Below are positions 52,001 to 56,493 of a DNA stretch of 64,000 nt, piece by piece. Positions within the stretch are counted from its first letter, which is position 1. Every line of letters begins with the position of its first letter. The translations under genes and the position numbers were made by a program. Origin of the DNA: Brachionus manjavacas (Eukaryota; Rotifera; Eurotatoria; Ploima; Brachionidae); NCBI GenBank assembly GCA_019054805.1, contig JAHQIY010000017.1:558001-622000 (forward strand). Reading direction: 5' to 3'. The notes below the pieces were generated by a model. The model did not search any database. It saw only the letters and a list, made by a program, of their open reading frames with translations, and had not been told where the DNA came from.

Positions 52001-52776
52001 GGATGTCGCCCAGCTGCACGGGCGGATCGCCCATAACCGGCTACATAATCGAAAGAGCCGAGATTGTGCGCGACACACAGCTCAAAGAAGACGGCTACAG
52101 CATCAGTGTCGAGTGGCTCACCCAGGACATTTTGGACAAGTACACGCTTGATTACACGATCACAAATTTGAATGTGGACGGCTTGTATTCGGTGAGAGTG
52201 GCTGCTGAGAATTTGGTGGCCCAGGGACCGTTTGCTGAGCTGGCCGAGCCCGTTTTGGCCAAGAATTTGTTCGCTCGGCCGGCGCCCCCGCTCGGCCCCA
52301 TCACTCTTAGCAACGTTACTCGCGAGACAGTTGATGCGTCGTGGCACGCGCCTCCCAACACGCGCTCCCCTCTCCTCAGCTATTTTGTCGAGAAAAAAGA
52401 CATCCGAGAGAACATTTGGATCAAAGTGGCCCGAGTTGATGCCGATGTGAGGTCGTTGAAGATCATTAATTTGGTGGAAGGCCGCGACTATGAGATCAGG
52501 GTGTCGGCCGAAAATGAGCATGGCCGATCTGATCCGTTGTACAGCGACAAGTTTAGGCCGAGTCGCTTGTACGAGCTGAGTCCGAGTGCGAGCACGCCGT
52601 GGATTAGTCTCACCAATGCCAAGCCGTACATTGACGATCTTTACATCACACAAGAATTGACCCGCGAAGAGTTTTTCTTCAGGGTGTATGCCGAAGACTT
52701 GCTCTCGACTGTGTGGGAATCGATCAATTTTGCCGATTTGCAAAACTCTAACAATCAATATAGCTTTGACTTTTAG
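1..52776 (+). CDS. Titin-like giant sarcomeric protein gene, 5' end outside window
   Basis: Giant filament protein expected in muscle sarcomeres, where such proteins act as spring and scaffold along thick or thin filaments. I join 21 exons: 1-4071, 8801-9733, 9835-10299, 10352-11268, 11319-11436, 11489-17001, 17063-23579, 23638-23746, 23805-23986, 24036-24893, 25057-25341, 25401-25691, 25748-26032, 26132-29623, 29724-31184, 31690-33192, 33262-36009, 36068-38566, 39148-42195, 43260-46331 and 48602-52776. All introns are GT-AG, almost all phase 1, and the exon sum keeps one frame. By eye there are about 68 Ig and 20 Fn3 domains plus two long spring-like repeat arrays. No kinase domain follows the last Fn3 domain. 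Titin, twitchin/projectin, stretchin or UNC-89-like relatives are all possible; the repeat springs argue for titin-like. One in-frame stop inside the PEVK-like array (20153-20155) is discussed separately. The model is inferred; it could be two genes split near 4.7 kb. Confidence 0.8.
4072..4481 (+). other. Intron, 410 bp
   Basis: GT-AG intron with the donor GTAAGATAT and a T-rich tract before the acceptor at 4480-4481. It is very AT-rich and I see nothing else in it. Confidence 0.7.
4482..4711 (+). CDS. Alternative terminal exon (Ser/Asp-rich tail, stop TAA)
   Basis: It starts after a T-rich tract ending in AAG and continues the frame left by the donor at 4071 (phase 1). It codes for about 76 residues rich in Ser, Glu, Asp and Thr, then stops with TAA at 4709-4711. 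Overlapping AATAAA signals at 4721-4730 lie just after the stop. This looks like the real end of a short, N-terminal-type isoform or of a separate upstream gene. The long model skips it by splicing 4071 to 8801, which is also in frame. Confidence 0.7.
4721..4730 (+). promoter_or_regulatory. Polyadenylation signals for the short isoform
   Basis: Two overlapping AATAAA hexamers sit 10 bp after the TAA stop of the exon at 4482-4711, which supports that exon as a true transcript end. Confidence 0.5.
5068..5204 (-). pseudogene. Minus-strand exon-like piece, unidentified
   Basis: On the minus strand a stretch of about 46 codons is open to a TAA stop. An acceptor-like ATATTTAG sits just upstream. 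The product is Lys/Ser/Gln-rich and I do not recognise it. It lies in line with the antisense Ig-like remnant at 7290-7575 and could be its 3' end, or chance. Confidence 0.2.
5535..5609. repeat. Hairpin flanked by 10-bp direct repeats
   Basis: TTACAAGTTT occurs at 5535-5544 and again at 5600-5609. Between them lies an 11-bp inverted repeat (5558-5568 with 5575-5585, 6-nt loop). This could be a very short inserted element with its target duplication. Confidence 0.3.
7290..7575 (-). pseudogene. Antisense Ig-domain remnant
   Basis: Minus-strand translation of 7290-7443 gives the end of an Ig fold, including KTGDYEIMAFGNNSGDAS and a hydrophobic final strand, then a stop. About 15 bp upstream on that strand, 7456-7572 gives KVEIRWSKYEP, a plausible strand around the core Trp. 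The two parts are not joined by a clean intron and there are stops between them. I read it as a decayed copy of a muscle-type Ig exon, or as a poorly resolved nested gene. Confidence 0.45.
8336..8382 (-). other. Possible first coding exon on the minus strand
   Basis: An ATG opens a Ser/Asn-rich stretch beginning MAPNSNSSLSNK and ends at a strong-looking donor (TG then GTAAGC). The only acceptor keeping a frame (CTCTAG near 8110) gives about 16 more codons. It could belong with the antisense Ig remnant, but this is weak. Confidence 0.15.
8801..9733 (+). CDS. Exon: Ser/Thr-rich linker plus one Ig domain
   Basis: The acceptor TTTTGTTTAG ends at 8800, and the exon restores the phase-1 codon left at 4071. 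The first ~210 residues are polar and Ser/Arg-rich (for example GRSHDPFFSSDNNH) without a recognised domain. One I-set Ig domain follows from about 9424 (PPTFSYEIEDF) to 9730, with the Trp in TIWYLEK and the pattern DDLGKYTCYVKNEAG. It ends at GTAAATG in phase 1. The large preceding gap leaves open that transcription of a second gene or isoform starts nearby, and a promoter was not identified. Confidence 0.75.
9835..10299 (+). CDS. Exon: linker plus one Ig domain
   Basis: It follows a 101-bp intron with a poly-pyrimidine tract. About 55 polar residues precede one Ig domain starting near 10018 (RPRFTSRLANQ), with Cys in VVFSCEF, Trp in INWYHNG and a final EDSGKYEIRVENRYG. It ends in phase 1 at GTAAGAA. 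The second Ig Cys is replaced in this domain, which is common in muscle Ig folds. Confidence 0.75.
10352..11268 (+). CDS. Exon: Lys-rich disordered region with a 58-residue repeat
   Basis: The exon is highly charged, with Lys/Arg-rich motifs such as SVTKIIQI and VKRKMSVD recurring loosely. It carries two copies of a 174-bp unit starting at 10807 and 10981, and a third start at 11155. No folded domain is recognised. The acceptor is weak (A-rich, AAAAAG), and the donor GTATATT at 11269 is phase 0, unlike the surrounding phase-1 junctions, so the borders are less sure. Confidence 0.6.
10807..11200 (+). repeat. 174-bp coding tandem repeat, 2 copies plus partial third
   Basis: Units start at 10807, 10981 and 11155, each opening with GAAGATGTT and coding for E-D-V followed by LDTSKTSYIT. 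The period of 58 codons keeps the frame. Confidence 0.75.
11319..11436 (+). CDS. Small exon, 118 bp, charged
   Basis: It follows a 50-bp intron with acceptor TTTTAAAG and enters in phase 0. It codes for about 39 polar residues (HVHFQSDIKIERN at the start) and leaves at GTAAATT in phase 1, joining the frame of the 116-residue repeat exon exactly. No domain is recognised. Confidence 0.55.
11489..17001 (+). CDS. Exon: about 15.5 copies of a 116-residue repeat
   Basis: A 5.5 kb exon. After about 38 lead-in residues it holds 15 complete copies and one partial copy of a 348-bp unit. Each unit starts GKESLDQCAKIVPHDQDDG, contains a possible amphipathic stretch LKERVDEIISYLPAVQ and a single Cys. I know no family for it. 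Its acidic, Pro- and Gln-containing make-up suggests a disordered or weakly helical spring next to the PEVK-like array. The exon ends at TCC before GTAAATACC (phase 0), giving a 61-bp intron to 17063. Confidence 0.75.
11602..16990 (+). repeat. 348-bp tandem repeat array, about 15.5 units
   Basis: Unit starts run from 11602 to 16822 at exactly 348-bp spacing (15 x 348 = 5220). Copies differ at only a few sites, for example K/N in the EKNFIEI motif, S/I in ETSLMSV and E/D after AVQ. The variants recur in blocks, suggesting recent expansion by unequal exchange of several units at a time. Confidence 0.95.
17063..23579 (+). CDS. Exon: PEVK-like 35-residue repeat array plus one Ig domain
   Basis: The acceptor TTTTTCTATAAAG ends at 17062. 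Fifty-nine 35-residue units rich in Pro, Glu, Val and Lys follow, with the core KVEEAPKPEEKPKKVEKQKP. This composition matches the PEVK springs of titin, which are disordered and extend under load. An Ig domain starts at about 23290 (LPKFSGKLENL) and the exon ends in phase 1 at GTAATTTA. Two places carry paired indels: 20138-20165 (net minus 3, exposing a TGA at 20153-20155) and 22941-23000 (minus 1 then plus 1, altering about 18 residues). They may be assembly errors or real lesions. If the TGA is real, this exon ends the protein early. Confidence 0.75.
17066..23257 (+). repeat. 105-bp tandem repeat array, 59 units
   Basis: Counting from the first divergent unit at 17066 to the last start before 23258 gives 59 units of 105 bp, less a net 3-bp loss near 20140. 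Variants (K/M after VT, E/D/I/M in PKPEEKP) form higher-order patterns: a 4-unit block (17271-17690) repeats at 17691, and a block near 18225 recurs 7 units later (18960) and 12 units later (19485). Confidence 0.95.
23638..23986 (+). CDS. Two exons making one Ig domain (23638-23746, 23805-23986)
   Basis: A single Ig fold split by a 58-bp intron. The first part carries FSCYITGIPLPKIN and the second ends in a hydrophobic strand (EIFLNIHG). The split falls in the codon of the core Ig Trp. As spliced it reads TGT (Cys), not TGG. The intron is GT-AG (GTAATTTTC to TTTATCAG). Phase 1 at both outer ends fits the neighbours. Confidence 0.7.
24036..24893 (+). CDS. Exon: three Ig domains
   Basis: It starts after ATTTTTTATCAAG in phase 1. 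Ig domains begin near 24037 (DSPKFSSKIENT), 24331 (PKFIKEPSDQK) and 24613 (PKILDKLNNST). Each has a Trp in the form IxWF or VKWF and a G-x-x or H-Y-x-x-K end strand. It ends in phase 1 at AGTAATTAA. Confidence 0.8.
25057..25341 (+). CDS. Exon: one Ig domain
   Basis: It follows a 163-bp intron ending TTTCTTTCAG. Complete I-set domain: MPEFNSKPSNI, the Cys in NRFECKV, the Trp in ISWSIDG and the end strand KVTIKASNNVGS. Phase 1 at both ends. Confidence 0.8.
25401..25691 (+). CDS. Exon: one Ig domain, near-identical to 23290-23579
   Basis: One complete Ig domain (EPPKFSGKLENL to QLIVQ). Its sequence, and about 35 bp of the intron after it, match 23295-23620 almost base for base at an offset of 2112; one visible change converts Asp to Glu in VSxNQEA. 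Phase 1 at both ends. This is a recent exon duplication. Confidence 0.85.
25748..26032 (+). CDS. Exon: one Ig domain
   Basis: One Ig domain from LPIILKSPSDF with the Trp in AIWYKNN and the end strand GEIKAEVSNAFGKVS. The first canonical Cys is replaced (ASFDLIV). Phase 1 at both ends, 56-bp intron before it. Confidence 0.8.
26132..29623 (+). CDS. Exon: twelve tandem Ig domains
   Basis: Twelve I-set Ig domains with almost no linkers. They start at PPNLTKKLKD, PAKFITKLQD, VPKFVKRPNS, GPVFIKNLES, APKIIKELNN, PPKITQAPEL, GPQFEKGLND, APTLIKDLKP, LPVIKALFDS, APKLVKSLKN, KPKFLIDLVD and SACFIRKPAD. The regular spacing of 95-100 residues is that of tandem-Ig segments in titin and related muscle proteins, which behave as a chain of folded beads. 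Phase 1 at both ends (acceptor TTTTGTTTTTAG, donor GTATTTTA). Confidence 0.9.
29724..31184 (+). CDS. Exon: four Ig domains and most of a fifth
   Basis: Ig domains begin VAPEIVQPLNP, KPKFVKSLSL (with a longer insert before its Cys), IPSIIKPLVN, APVITRHLPE and MPKIIKDLKQ. The last is interrupted after the E strand (LLLNSIKKEQQ) by a phase-1 intron of 505 bp and finished in the exon at 31690. Confidence 0.9.
31185..31689 (+). other. Intron, 505 bp
   Basis: Very AT-rich GT-AG intron inside an Ig domain. I see no element or open frame of note in it. Confidence 0.7.
31690..33192 (+). CDS. Exon: end of one Ig domain and five more
   Basis: It opens with the last strands of the split Ig domain (GKYVLKLWNNAGS). 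Five full domains follow, beginning KPSVVKDLED, GPSIIKNLKN, PPKFSLSLDE, EPVFVRQPLD and IPFFIKSLPN. The D-x-G-x-Y or S-G-S end motifs are visible in each. Phase 1 at both ends. Confidence 0.9.
33262..36009 (+). CDS. Exon: eight Ig domains with a charged linker
   Basis: Four Ig domains (APKFIRKIVD, APQFLKKLEK, PPQFLKELSD, PPKLVEKPEK) are followed by a charged linker of about 120 residues containing GPDWGKLKKGGPGY. Four more Ig domains follow (VKDYFTKELVD, CPIIFAEGLK, EPKFDYKLKD, FNEILKPLKD), with a second short acidic linker before the third of these. A WGKLK-type linker between Ig domains recalls twitchin/projectin-class proteins; that is from memory, not a search. Ends in phase 1 at GTAATTTAA. 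Confidence 0.88.
36068..38566 (+). CDS. Exon: nine tandem Ig domains
   Basis: Nine short Ig domains of about 90 residues, starting EPVRIVKKLQD, AQAEFLIQLED, IPIEIKLEPI, LPCKFGKGLKD, IPLRLDKGLTS, EPVTFVRPLKE, GPLEIVKGLED, KPIEILSSLKD and APLEFVKPLTE. They are of the type seen in titin/obscurin tandem-Ig regions (FECELNK, VKWFKNG). Phase 1 at both ends. Confidence 0.9.
38567..39147 (+). other. Intron, 581 bp
   Basis: AT-rich GT-AG intron (GTAAGTTT to TTTATTTAG). I see nothing else in it. Confidence 0.7.
39148..42195 (+). CDS. Exon: ten Ig domains and the start of the first Fn3 domain
   Basis: Ten Ig domains begin IPVEFKQKLES, LPAELVRSLTD, KPVEVLKLLED, APIKLSSSLED, QPAKFIRKFSD, SDVTFTSKLKD, IPVQFKKPLED, DDIKFVERLAD, EPVVFVKKLQD and GPKMFLSAKYK. 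The first Fn3 domain then starts (KPDSPIDPIVSDISAEDMKI, with W in ISWKVP) and is split by a phase-1 intron after NLTRG. This marks the change from pure Ig to a mixed Ig/Fn3 region, as from I-band to A-band in titin. Confidence 0.9.
42196..43259 (+). other. Intron, 1064 bp, with a SINE-like element
   Basis: GT-AG intron inside an Fn3 domain. It holds one copy of a short interspersed repeat at 42905-42990. A 119-codon open stretch at 42573-42932 has no recognisable motif and runs into that repeat, so I do not call it a gene. Confidence 0.65.
42905..42990 (+). mobile_element. SINE-like retroposon 3' end, copy A
   Basis: Shares with 48325-48409 and 57470-57569 the order GGCTGAAAaGa, then AACTGCC or AACAGCC, then CCCAAA or CCAAAA with a short AT run, then an (AAATA)n or poly(A) tail. 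It is on the + strand, in an intron. Confidence 0.55.
43260..46331 (+). CDS. Exon: Fn3/Ig mosaic
   Basis: It completes the split Fn3 domain (GTRYSFRVSAENKFGRSDP). The order after that is Fn3 (VPDAPENCTS), Fn3 (RPGPPLSLKV), Ig (KPTLIENLND), Ig (PSIDYDARFD), Fn3 (VPMPPQNLSA), Fn3 (LPGAPGIPQI), Fn3 (RPDPPILVNV), Ig (PPEIQPVADQ), Ig (PPIIDYEKKF) and Fn3 (VPDKPRGPID). This patterned Fn3/Ig alternation is typical of thick-filament-binding regions of titin and twitchin. Base composition is clearly more GC-rich than in the Ig exons upstream. Confidence 0.92.
47024..47434 (+). pseudogene. Decayed, internally deleted mariner/Tc1-type transposase
   Basis: The frame opens with a basic stretch (SQRVAGSGRIAKK) like the N-terminal DNA-binding part of such transposases. 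It then jumps to catalytic-core-like sequence: KIFSWIATSPKVFS, LAINQHAYLIPFIKQHYP and, after two in-frame stops (47381-47383 and 47393-47395), FWSDLVSPHNTF. In mariner-like families a conserved FWPDLASxHY-type motif carries a catalytic Asp; that is my recollection of the family. Much of the protein between the two ends is missing. Similar weak matches run on to about 47600. No terminal inverted repeats were found by eye. Confidence 0.6.
48325..48409 (+). mobile_element. SINE-like retroposon 3' end, copy B
   Basis: Same family as 42905-42990 and 57470-57569: GGCTGAAAGGGAG, AACAGCCAGGG, TCCCAAATTATTTTTTAAA and an (AAATA)n tail. It lies 190 bp before the last coding exon. Confidence 0.55.
48602..52776 (+). 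CDS. Terminal exon: thirteen Fn3 domains
   Basis: Thirteen consecutive Fn3 domains, beginning TPSQPTGPLV, IPDAPVPLLV, PPSAPSGPIT, VPSAPQPPIL, AQPPANFECI, APSTPTGPLE, APGPVRHLTH, APSKPLDVQL, VPDSPTAPLN, KPDRVSFLRV, LPSKPMSISI, APSEPVGLQV and RPAPPLGPIT. The W and FRV/FRI-AxN-xxGxS signatures recur. A 75-residue tail without a domain ends at TAG 52774-52776. Unlike titin, twitchin or UNC-89, no protein kinase or C-terminal Ig follows. The exon is GC-rich relative to the rest of the window. Confidence 0.92.
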
Positions 52777-52795
52777 GCCATGACTTTTTATTTTT

Positions 52796-52878
52796 ATTTT
52801 GTTTGATTTAGTTTTTCTTTTTATCTTTTTCTTGCTTAGGCTTTTAATTTTAATTACATAACCTAATTGTTCACTTAT
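52796..52878 (-). mobile_element. LINE 3' tail fragment, antisense, 5'-truncated
   Basis: About 82 bp match 55439-55520 with only a few differences. At the second site the same sequence lies directly after the stop of a LINE ORF on the minus strand and ends in a (TTA)n-like tail, so both are best read as copies of that LINE's 3' end. This copy starts 20 bp after the giant gene's stop codon. Confidence 0.6.
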
Positions 52879-52956
52879 TAGCTTTGATTAATTTGAATTT
52901 AACAAAAAAAAAACATTTTTCTTTTTCTTCCTTTATTTTATTTTTATTTTAAATTA

Positions 52957-52962
52957 AATAAA
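52957..52962 (+). promoter_or_regulatory. Polyadenylation signal of the giant gene
   Basis: AATAAA about 180 bp after the TAG stop codon, followed by T-rich DNA. Another AATAAA lies near 53213. Confidence 0.4.
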
Positions 52963-53671
52963 CTATTATATAATAATTTTTTTTTTCTTGTAGAGAAATA
53001 TGTATAGAAACATTTTTTTTTTACAACAATTCATTCAGTAAATGACACAAACACCACATCTTTTTGTACCCAAATTAGTGTCTTGGAAAAGCGGTTATTT
53101 TTTAATTACTTCGAATATCCTCCTAAAATTGACAAGGCTTTAAATGATCTCCTAAGAGATAATTTCAGTATAAGATAAAAAGAGTGTATAAAAGAAATAT
53201 CTTACTTTTAAATAAATAAAGTTGTTTTAAGTTGGTTTGCAGGTTTGAATAGTTAGTATTTGATCGATTTGAATAGAATTTTTATCTTATTCAATTTTTT
53301 ATATTTGACTTTTTTTCCCTTTTTTTATAGGGTGGTATTTTAACTATCGCTATTTTTAATAGAAATCGTCACTAAATTTAATCAATATTTATCACTAATT
53401 TTAATGTAAATCATCACTATTTGTAATAAATACCTAACTTAAATTAATAAAAGTTAAACCTAAATAAACAGCTTAAAGTACCAATTTTATAAAGATGACT
53501 AATTATAGAAAAAGAAAACATATAATTGAACATTAAGCAAGAAAGAATTTTATTAGTGATATATTTTGCCTGCAGTTCGAGTACGTTTGCGAACACAAGA
53601 GTCAGAAGTTGATGACTTTTTGAAATATATTTATCAAAATCAATTGGGACGAGTACTTTTATTTATATGTG

Positions 53672-53708
53672 TCGTATAGAATAAGCAAAATTAATTATTT
53701 AGCTAAAA
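53672..53708 (+). repeat. Inverted repeat arm, left
   Basis: Pairs with 54825-54861 over 37 bp with one mismatch; core TAAGCAAAATTAATTATTTA. Confidence 0.8.
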
Positions 53709-53861
53709 ATACAATCATTTAAGTAAAATCAATTCTACCTTTTTATTTAGCTAAATTATATTTTTTAAATTAAATTAAAATGAATTAAGAAAAATAGATT
53801 TATAAAAAAAAAATTTGACAATCATAAAATGTTTTATTAAATAACAATTCAAAAACAAACT

Positions 53862-54654
53862 TTATTTTTTATTTACACATTCATTGCTAATTTTATTTCT
53901 ATGGCATTTTGAATTGCAATCAACACCATTTTTTCTACAAGTACAGTTTTTCTGACATTTACCAACACAGTTACATTTCATGAATCCTTGGCCATCAGAA
54001 ATGGAATGAAGGCCATTAATCTCTCTTTAAGTTTTTTCACTGCTTGAATCTAAGGATTCAAATTTAATAAGTTTTTGTTTTAGATTTTCATGACAGTCGT
54101 TTTGAATGTCTTGAATTTTGATGGCATTTGACTGAACGCCATCGGCCATTGATTGATAATCAATTAAATCTAATTGTCCTCTTTGCATAAAGCCTGATGA
54201 CACGATTGGTTGAACAACTACTTTTTTACTGCCAGCTTTGGTGTTCTTTTGCTGGCAGCCAACTCACAACTCGATATAGATTTTAACAAATTTATCGCTA
54301 ATGTTATCAAACCGTTTTTTTATTTCTTTTGACGTTTTATTCATCCCACCATGACCTACAATTTTGTGATGAAAATCAATGTCATCAAAACTTTGATTCA
54401 AAAGAACAAACATATTTTATTGAATTTTCGTCTTTTTCGACCACGATTAGACGATTTGTTCCACCGATTTCCATTACTTTGAATCGTGACATTAAGTAAT
54501 AAGTTTTTGGATCTTTAGTGTTCGGATTTAGCTTTTCTCTTAAAATTGTATCGATTTTATCTTGAACCTCAGCCTTCGAATAAACTTTTCTTGAATTAGG
54601 AAATTGTTTTTTAATCAATTCGTAAAAGGCCTCTTTGTGATTATATTCGGACAT
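53862..54654 (-). pseudogene. KRBA2-like integrase-type protein, broken
   Basis: The intact N-terminal part (54385-54654, 89 codons from MSEYNHKEAF) has KAEVQDKIDTIL and a PKTYYLMSRF motif, as in the N-terminal region of KRAB-A domain-containing 2-like integrase proteins. The gene is then frameshifted near 54390. The next parts, in another frame, carry a zinc-binding-like region (VGHGGMNKTS; a TGA at 54264-54266 falls where a Cys is expected) and the start of the integrase core (QPIVSSGF, RGQLDLIDYQSMADG). Most of the catalytic core is deleted. A TAA lies at 54027-54029, and the Cys-rich C-terminus (CNCVGKCQKNCTCRKNG) ends at TAA 53862-53864. Recognition is from recalled motifs, not a search. 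Confidence 0.65.
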
Positions 54655-54824
54655 TTTTCAAAAAGAAAATAAAAGAATAATTTTTAAATTTGCAAGTTTT
54701 ATTTGTTTCATTTCGATTTAAGTTAAGTACATAAAATTATATTAAATTAAGTTAAACTCATCTTTGATTAAAGTTAAATAATAATGAGTTTTCCTATTCT
54801 AGTAAAATTGCTTTTTTTATTTAA

Positions 54825-54861
54825 TTTTAGCTAAATAATTAATTTTGCTTATTCTTTACGA
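54825..54861 (-). repeat. Inverted repeat arm, right
   Basis: Inverse partner of 53672-53708, 36 of 37 bases pairing. Confidence 0.8.
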
Positions 54862-55006
54862 CATATATAAGAGCACAAAGTTTGATCTTGATAACACTAA
54901 TTTAGGTATTTAGCTATAATTAATAGTGATATGTTCTTTTTTAGGTTAATAGTCAATAGTTAGAAACGATATCCATATTTAGAGTTAGCTTTTAGAAAAT
55001 TTAAGA

Positions 55007-55079
55007 GCCCGTATAGCCGAATGGTTTGCGTGTTAGTCATGTAAGCAGAGGACCGAGGGTTCAAAACCCGCTGAGGGTG
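55007..55079 (+). pseudogene. tRNA-Met(CAT)-like sequence, probably a SINE head
   Basis: 73 nt fold like a tRNA. The acceptor GCCCGTA pairs with TGAGGGT (one mismatch). A perfect box A (TAGCCGAATGG) is present. The anticodon loop GTCATGT has T33 and anticodon CAT, and the T arm GAGGG/CCCGC has the loop TTCAAAA. The D stem is poor, and A-A and A-G mismatches sit in the anticodon and T stems. A further ~200 bp of moderately GC-rich unique sequence follows, as in tRNA-derived SINEs. Confidence 0.5.
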
Positions 55080-55290
55080 AAAAATCTTCAAAATATCTCT
55101 GCAATACGGGGCGAATGTTTAAACCTCTTTCATCAATAAAATAGAGGAGCCAGTTTCGACTGGGTAATGATTGCGGTGTAGATGATCAACTCAATGCAGT
55201 AGCCTTTGTGTCAGATCAGAGCCGTTGCTCAAAAAGGTACTTGAAAAGGAGATGAGCGTCTCCCCATTATCCACTAGGATAGAATAGAGT
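55080..55290 (+). mobile_element. Possible body of a tRNA-derived SINE
   Basis: Unlike its AT-rich surroundings, this stretch is balanced in composition and continues straight from the tRNA-like head (for example GAGCCAGTTTCGACTGGG and GGTACTTGAAAAGGAGATGA). No poly(A) tail or target duplication was found, so the assignment rests on position only. Confidence 0.3.
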
Positions 55291-55438
55291 CAATTATTAT
55301 TTAAAAAATTTGATTGATAAATAATTAATTTGGCTATGTAATCTAATGTCTGATCGAGTATCATTATTTAAAGTATGCATGTATGCCCTTTTTATATACT
55401 TGTCAATAGGGCTTAAATTTCAAAAAATAATAATAGTA

Positions 55439-55520
55439 ATTTTGTTTGATTTAGTTTTTCTTTTTATCTTTTTCTTGCTAAGGCTTTTAATTTTACTTAC
55501 GTAACCTAATTGTTCACTAA
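55439..55520 (-). mobile_element. 3' untranslated tail of a LINE, antisense
   Basis: It directly follows, on the minus strand, the stop codon of the LINE ORF fragment 55530-55890, and ends at a short (TTA)n run near 55425-55438. It is repeated at 52796-52878. Confidence 0.6.
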
Positions 55521-55529
55521 TTTATATTT

Positions 55530-55890
55530 TTTTCCTTATTCACTCCTTGTGGAGCATAGGGTCATTACTTTTGATTTCCACTCAAGTCGATCTGTTGCCT
55601 TTACCCTTGCTTGTCCCCATGTCATTCCCATTTCGATGAGCTTTTTCGTGATTGTTGACTTCCATGTTACTGTTGGTCGTCCTACCTTAAGTCGCCCTTG
55701 AGGTGTCCATTAAAGGGCTCTTTTTGGTATCCATGTCTCTTTCATTCTAAGTACATGCTCGTACTTGCACTTCCGTACATCAGTGTTGCTTTTACTACAC
55801 TGTTGAATAGTGCAAGTTTTGTTTTTTACTGTAACTGGTTGACTTCCATGCTGGTCTGAGTCTAGTGAAGACACTCTTTGTTTTAGCAAG
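55530..55890 (-). pseudogene. LINE ORF2 C-terminal fragment, decayed
   Basis: Minus-strand translation gives a tail familiar from non-LTR retrotransposons: WTPQGRLKVGRPTVTWKSTI, then LIEMGMTWGQARVKATDRLEW and LCSTRSE before a stop. Further upstream come FTRLRPAWKS and TKLALFNSVVKATLMYGS in shifted frames. The part between LMYGS and EHVLRMKETWIPK is missing. Clade not determined. Confidence 0.7.
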
Positions 55891-56068
55891 CTACACTCGA
55901 ATTTCTAATAGAAGAGTTTTATAAAGTTAACTATCTTCTGTGGCAGGCCATAGGATCTCAAAATTGTGCACAAGGTCACAAATTAAAAACGTAAGTTGAA
56001 ATACCTAGAGGCTAGACATGTTTAAATATTTGATAGTTAAGGAAAAAAGGAAGAAATTACTAGGTAGC

Positions 56069-56119
56069 AATTACACAAAGAAGTTTCATATTAAAGAAGT
56101 TAAACTTCTTTGTGTAATT
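56069..56119. repeat. Perfect 18-bp inverted repeat
   Basis: AATTACACAAAGAAGTTT (56069-56086) is exactly inverted at 56102-56119, with a 15-nt spacer. The transcript would form a strong hairpin. Confidence 0.7.
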
Positions 56120-56493
56120 AAACTTTCTTTGGGAAAAAAGTTCGATATCTGGAGAAAAATACGACTAAGCAATAATATAATTTTGTAAAAAACAGTGACT
56201 AGTTCAGAACTGAAATGTTAAAGAAAGAGAAAATACTGGAAAAAATAGACATTGTTAAGAATGACATAGAAGAAGATATACAAATATAAATTAGAATAAA
56301 ACTTGGAAAAATCAGTGAAGCTAAAGATATTTTTAACATAAAGAGGAATTGATCTATCAAATAATTAACAAAAATAAATTAGATTAAATGGGGAAAACAG
56401 TGAACGGTAGAATTTAACACTTTTTAAGGAATTTTAAGAATTAAAAGCATATGTGCAGTCTGAAAATAACAAAAAACAGTGAACGAGAACGAG

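Larger units (their letters stand above)
52777..53335 (+). other. 3' untranslated and flanking DNA of the giant gene
   Basis: T-rich DNA after the stop codon. An antisense LINE 3' tail fragment lies at 52796-52878, and a polyadenylation signal AATAAA at 52957-52962. No genes seen. Confidence 0.6.
53340..54985 (-). mobile_element. KRBA2-like integrase transposon, degenerate, with inverted repeats
   Basis: Two 37-bp arms, 53672-53708 and 54825-54861, are inverted copies with one mismatch. Weaker inverted similarity (ATCACTATT, AATACCTAA) extends outward to about 53340 and 54985. Between them lies the broken integrase gene 53862-54654 on the minus strand. A coding-like patch on the + strand near 53567-53650 is unexplained. 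Outer boundaries and a target duplication are not resolved. Confidence 0.65.

Noticed and set aside
49588-52758. Minus-strand open frames of up to 262 codons opposite the last exon
   Set aside because: They arise from the GC-rich Fn3 coding sequence read in reverse and show no domain of their own.
55510-55701. 63-codon + strand open frame
   Set aside because: It is the antisense shadow of the LINE C-terminal fragment on the minus strand.
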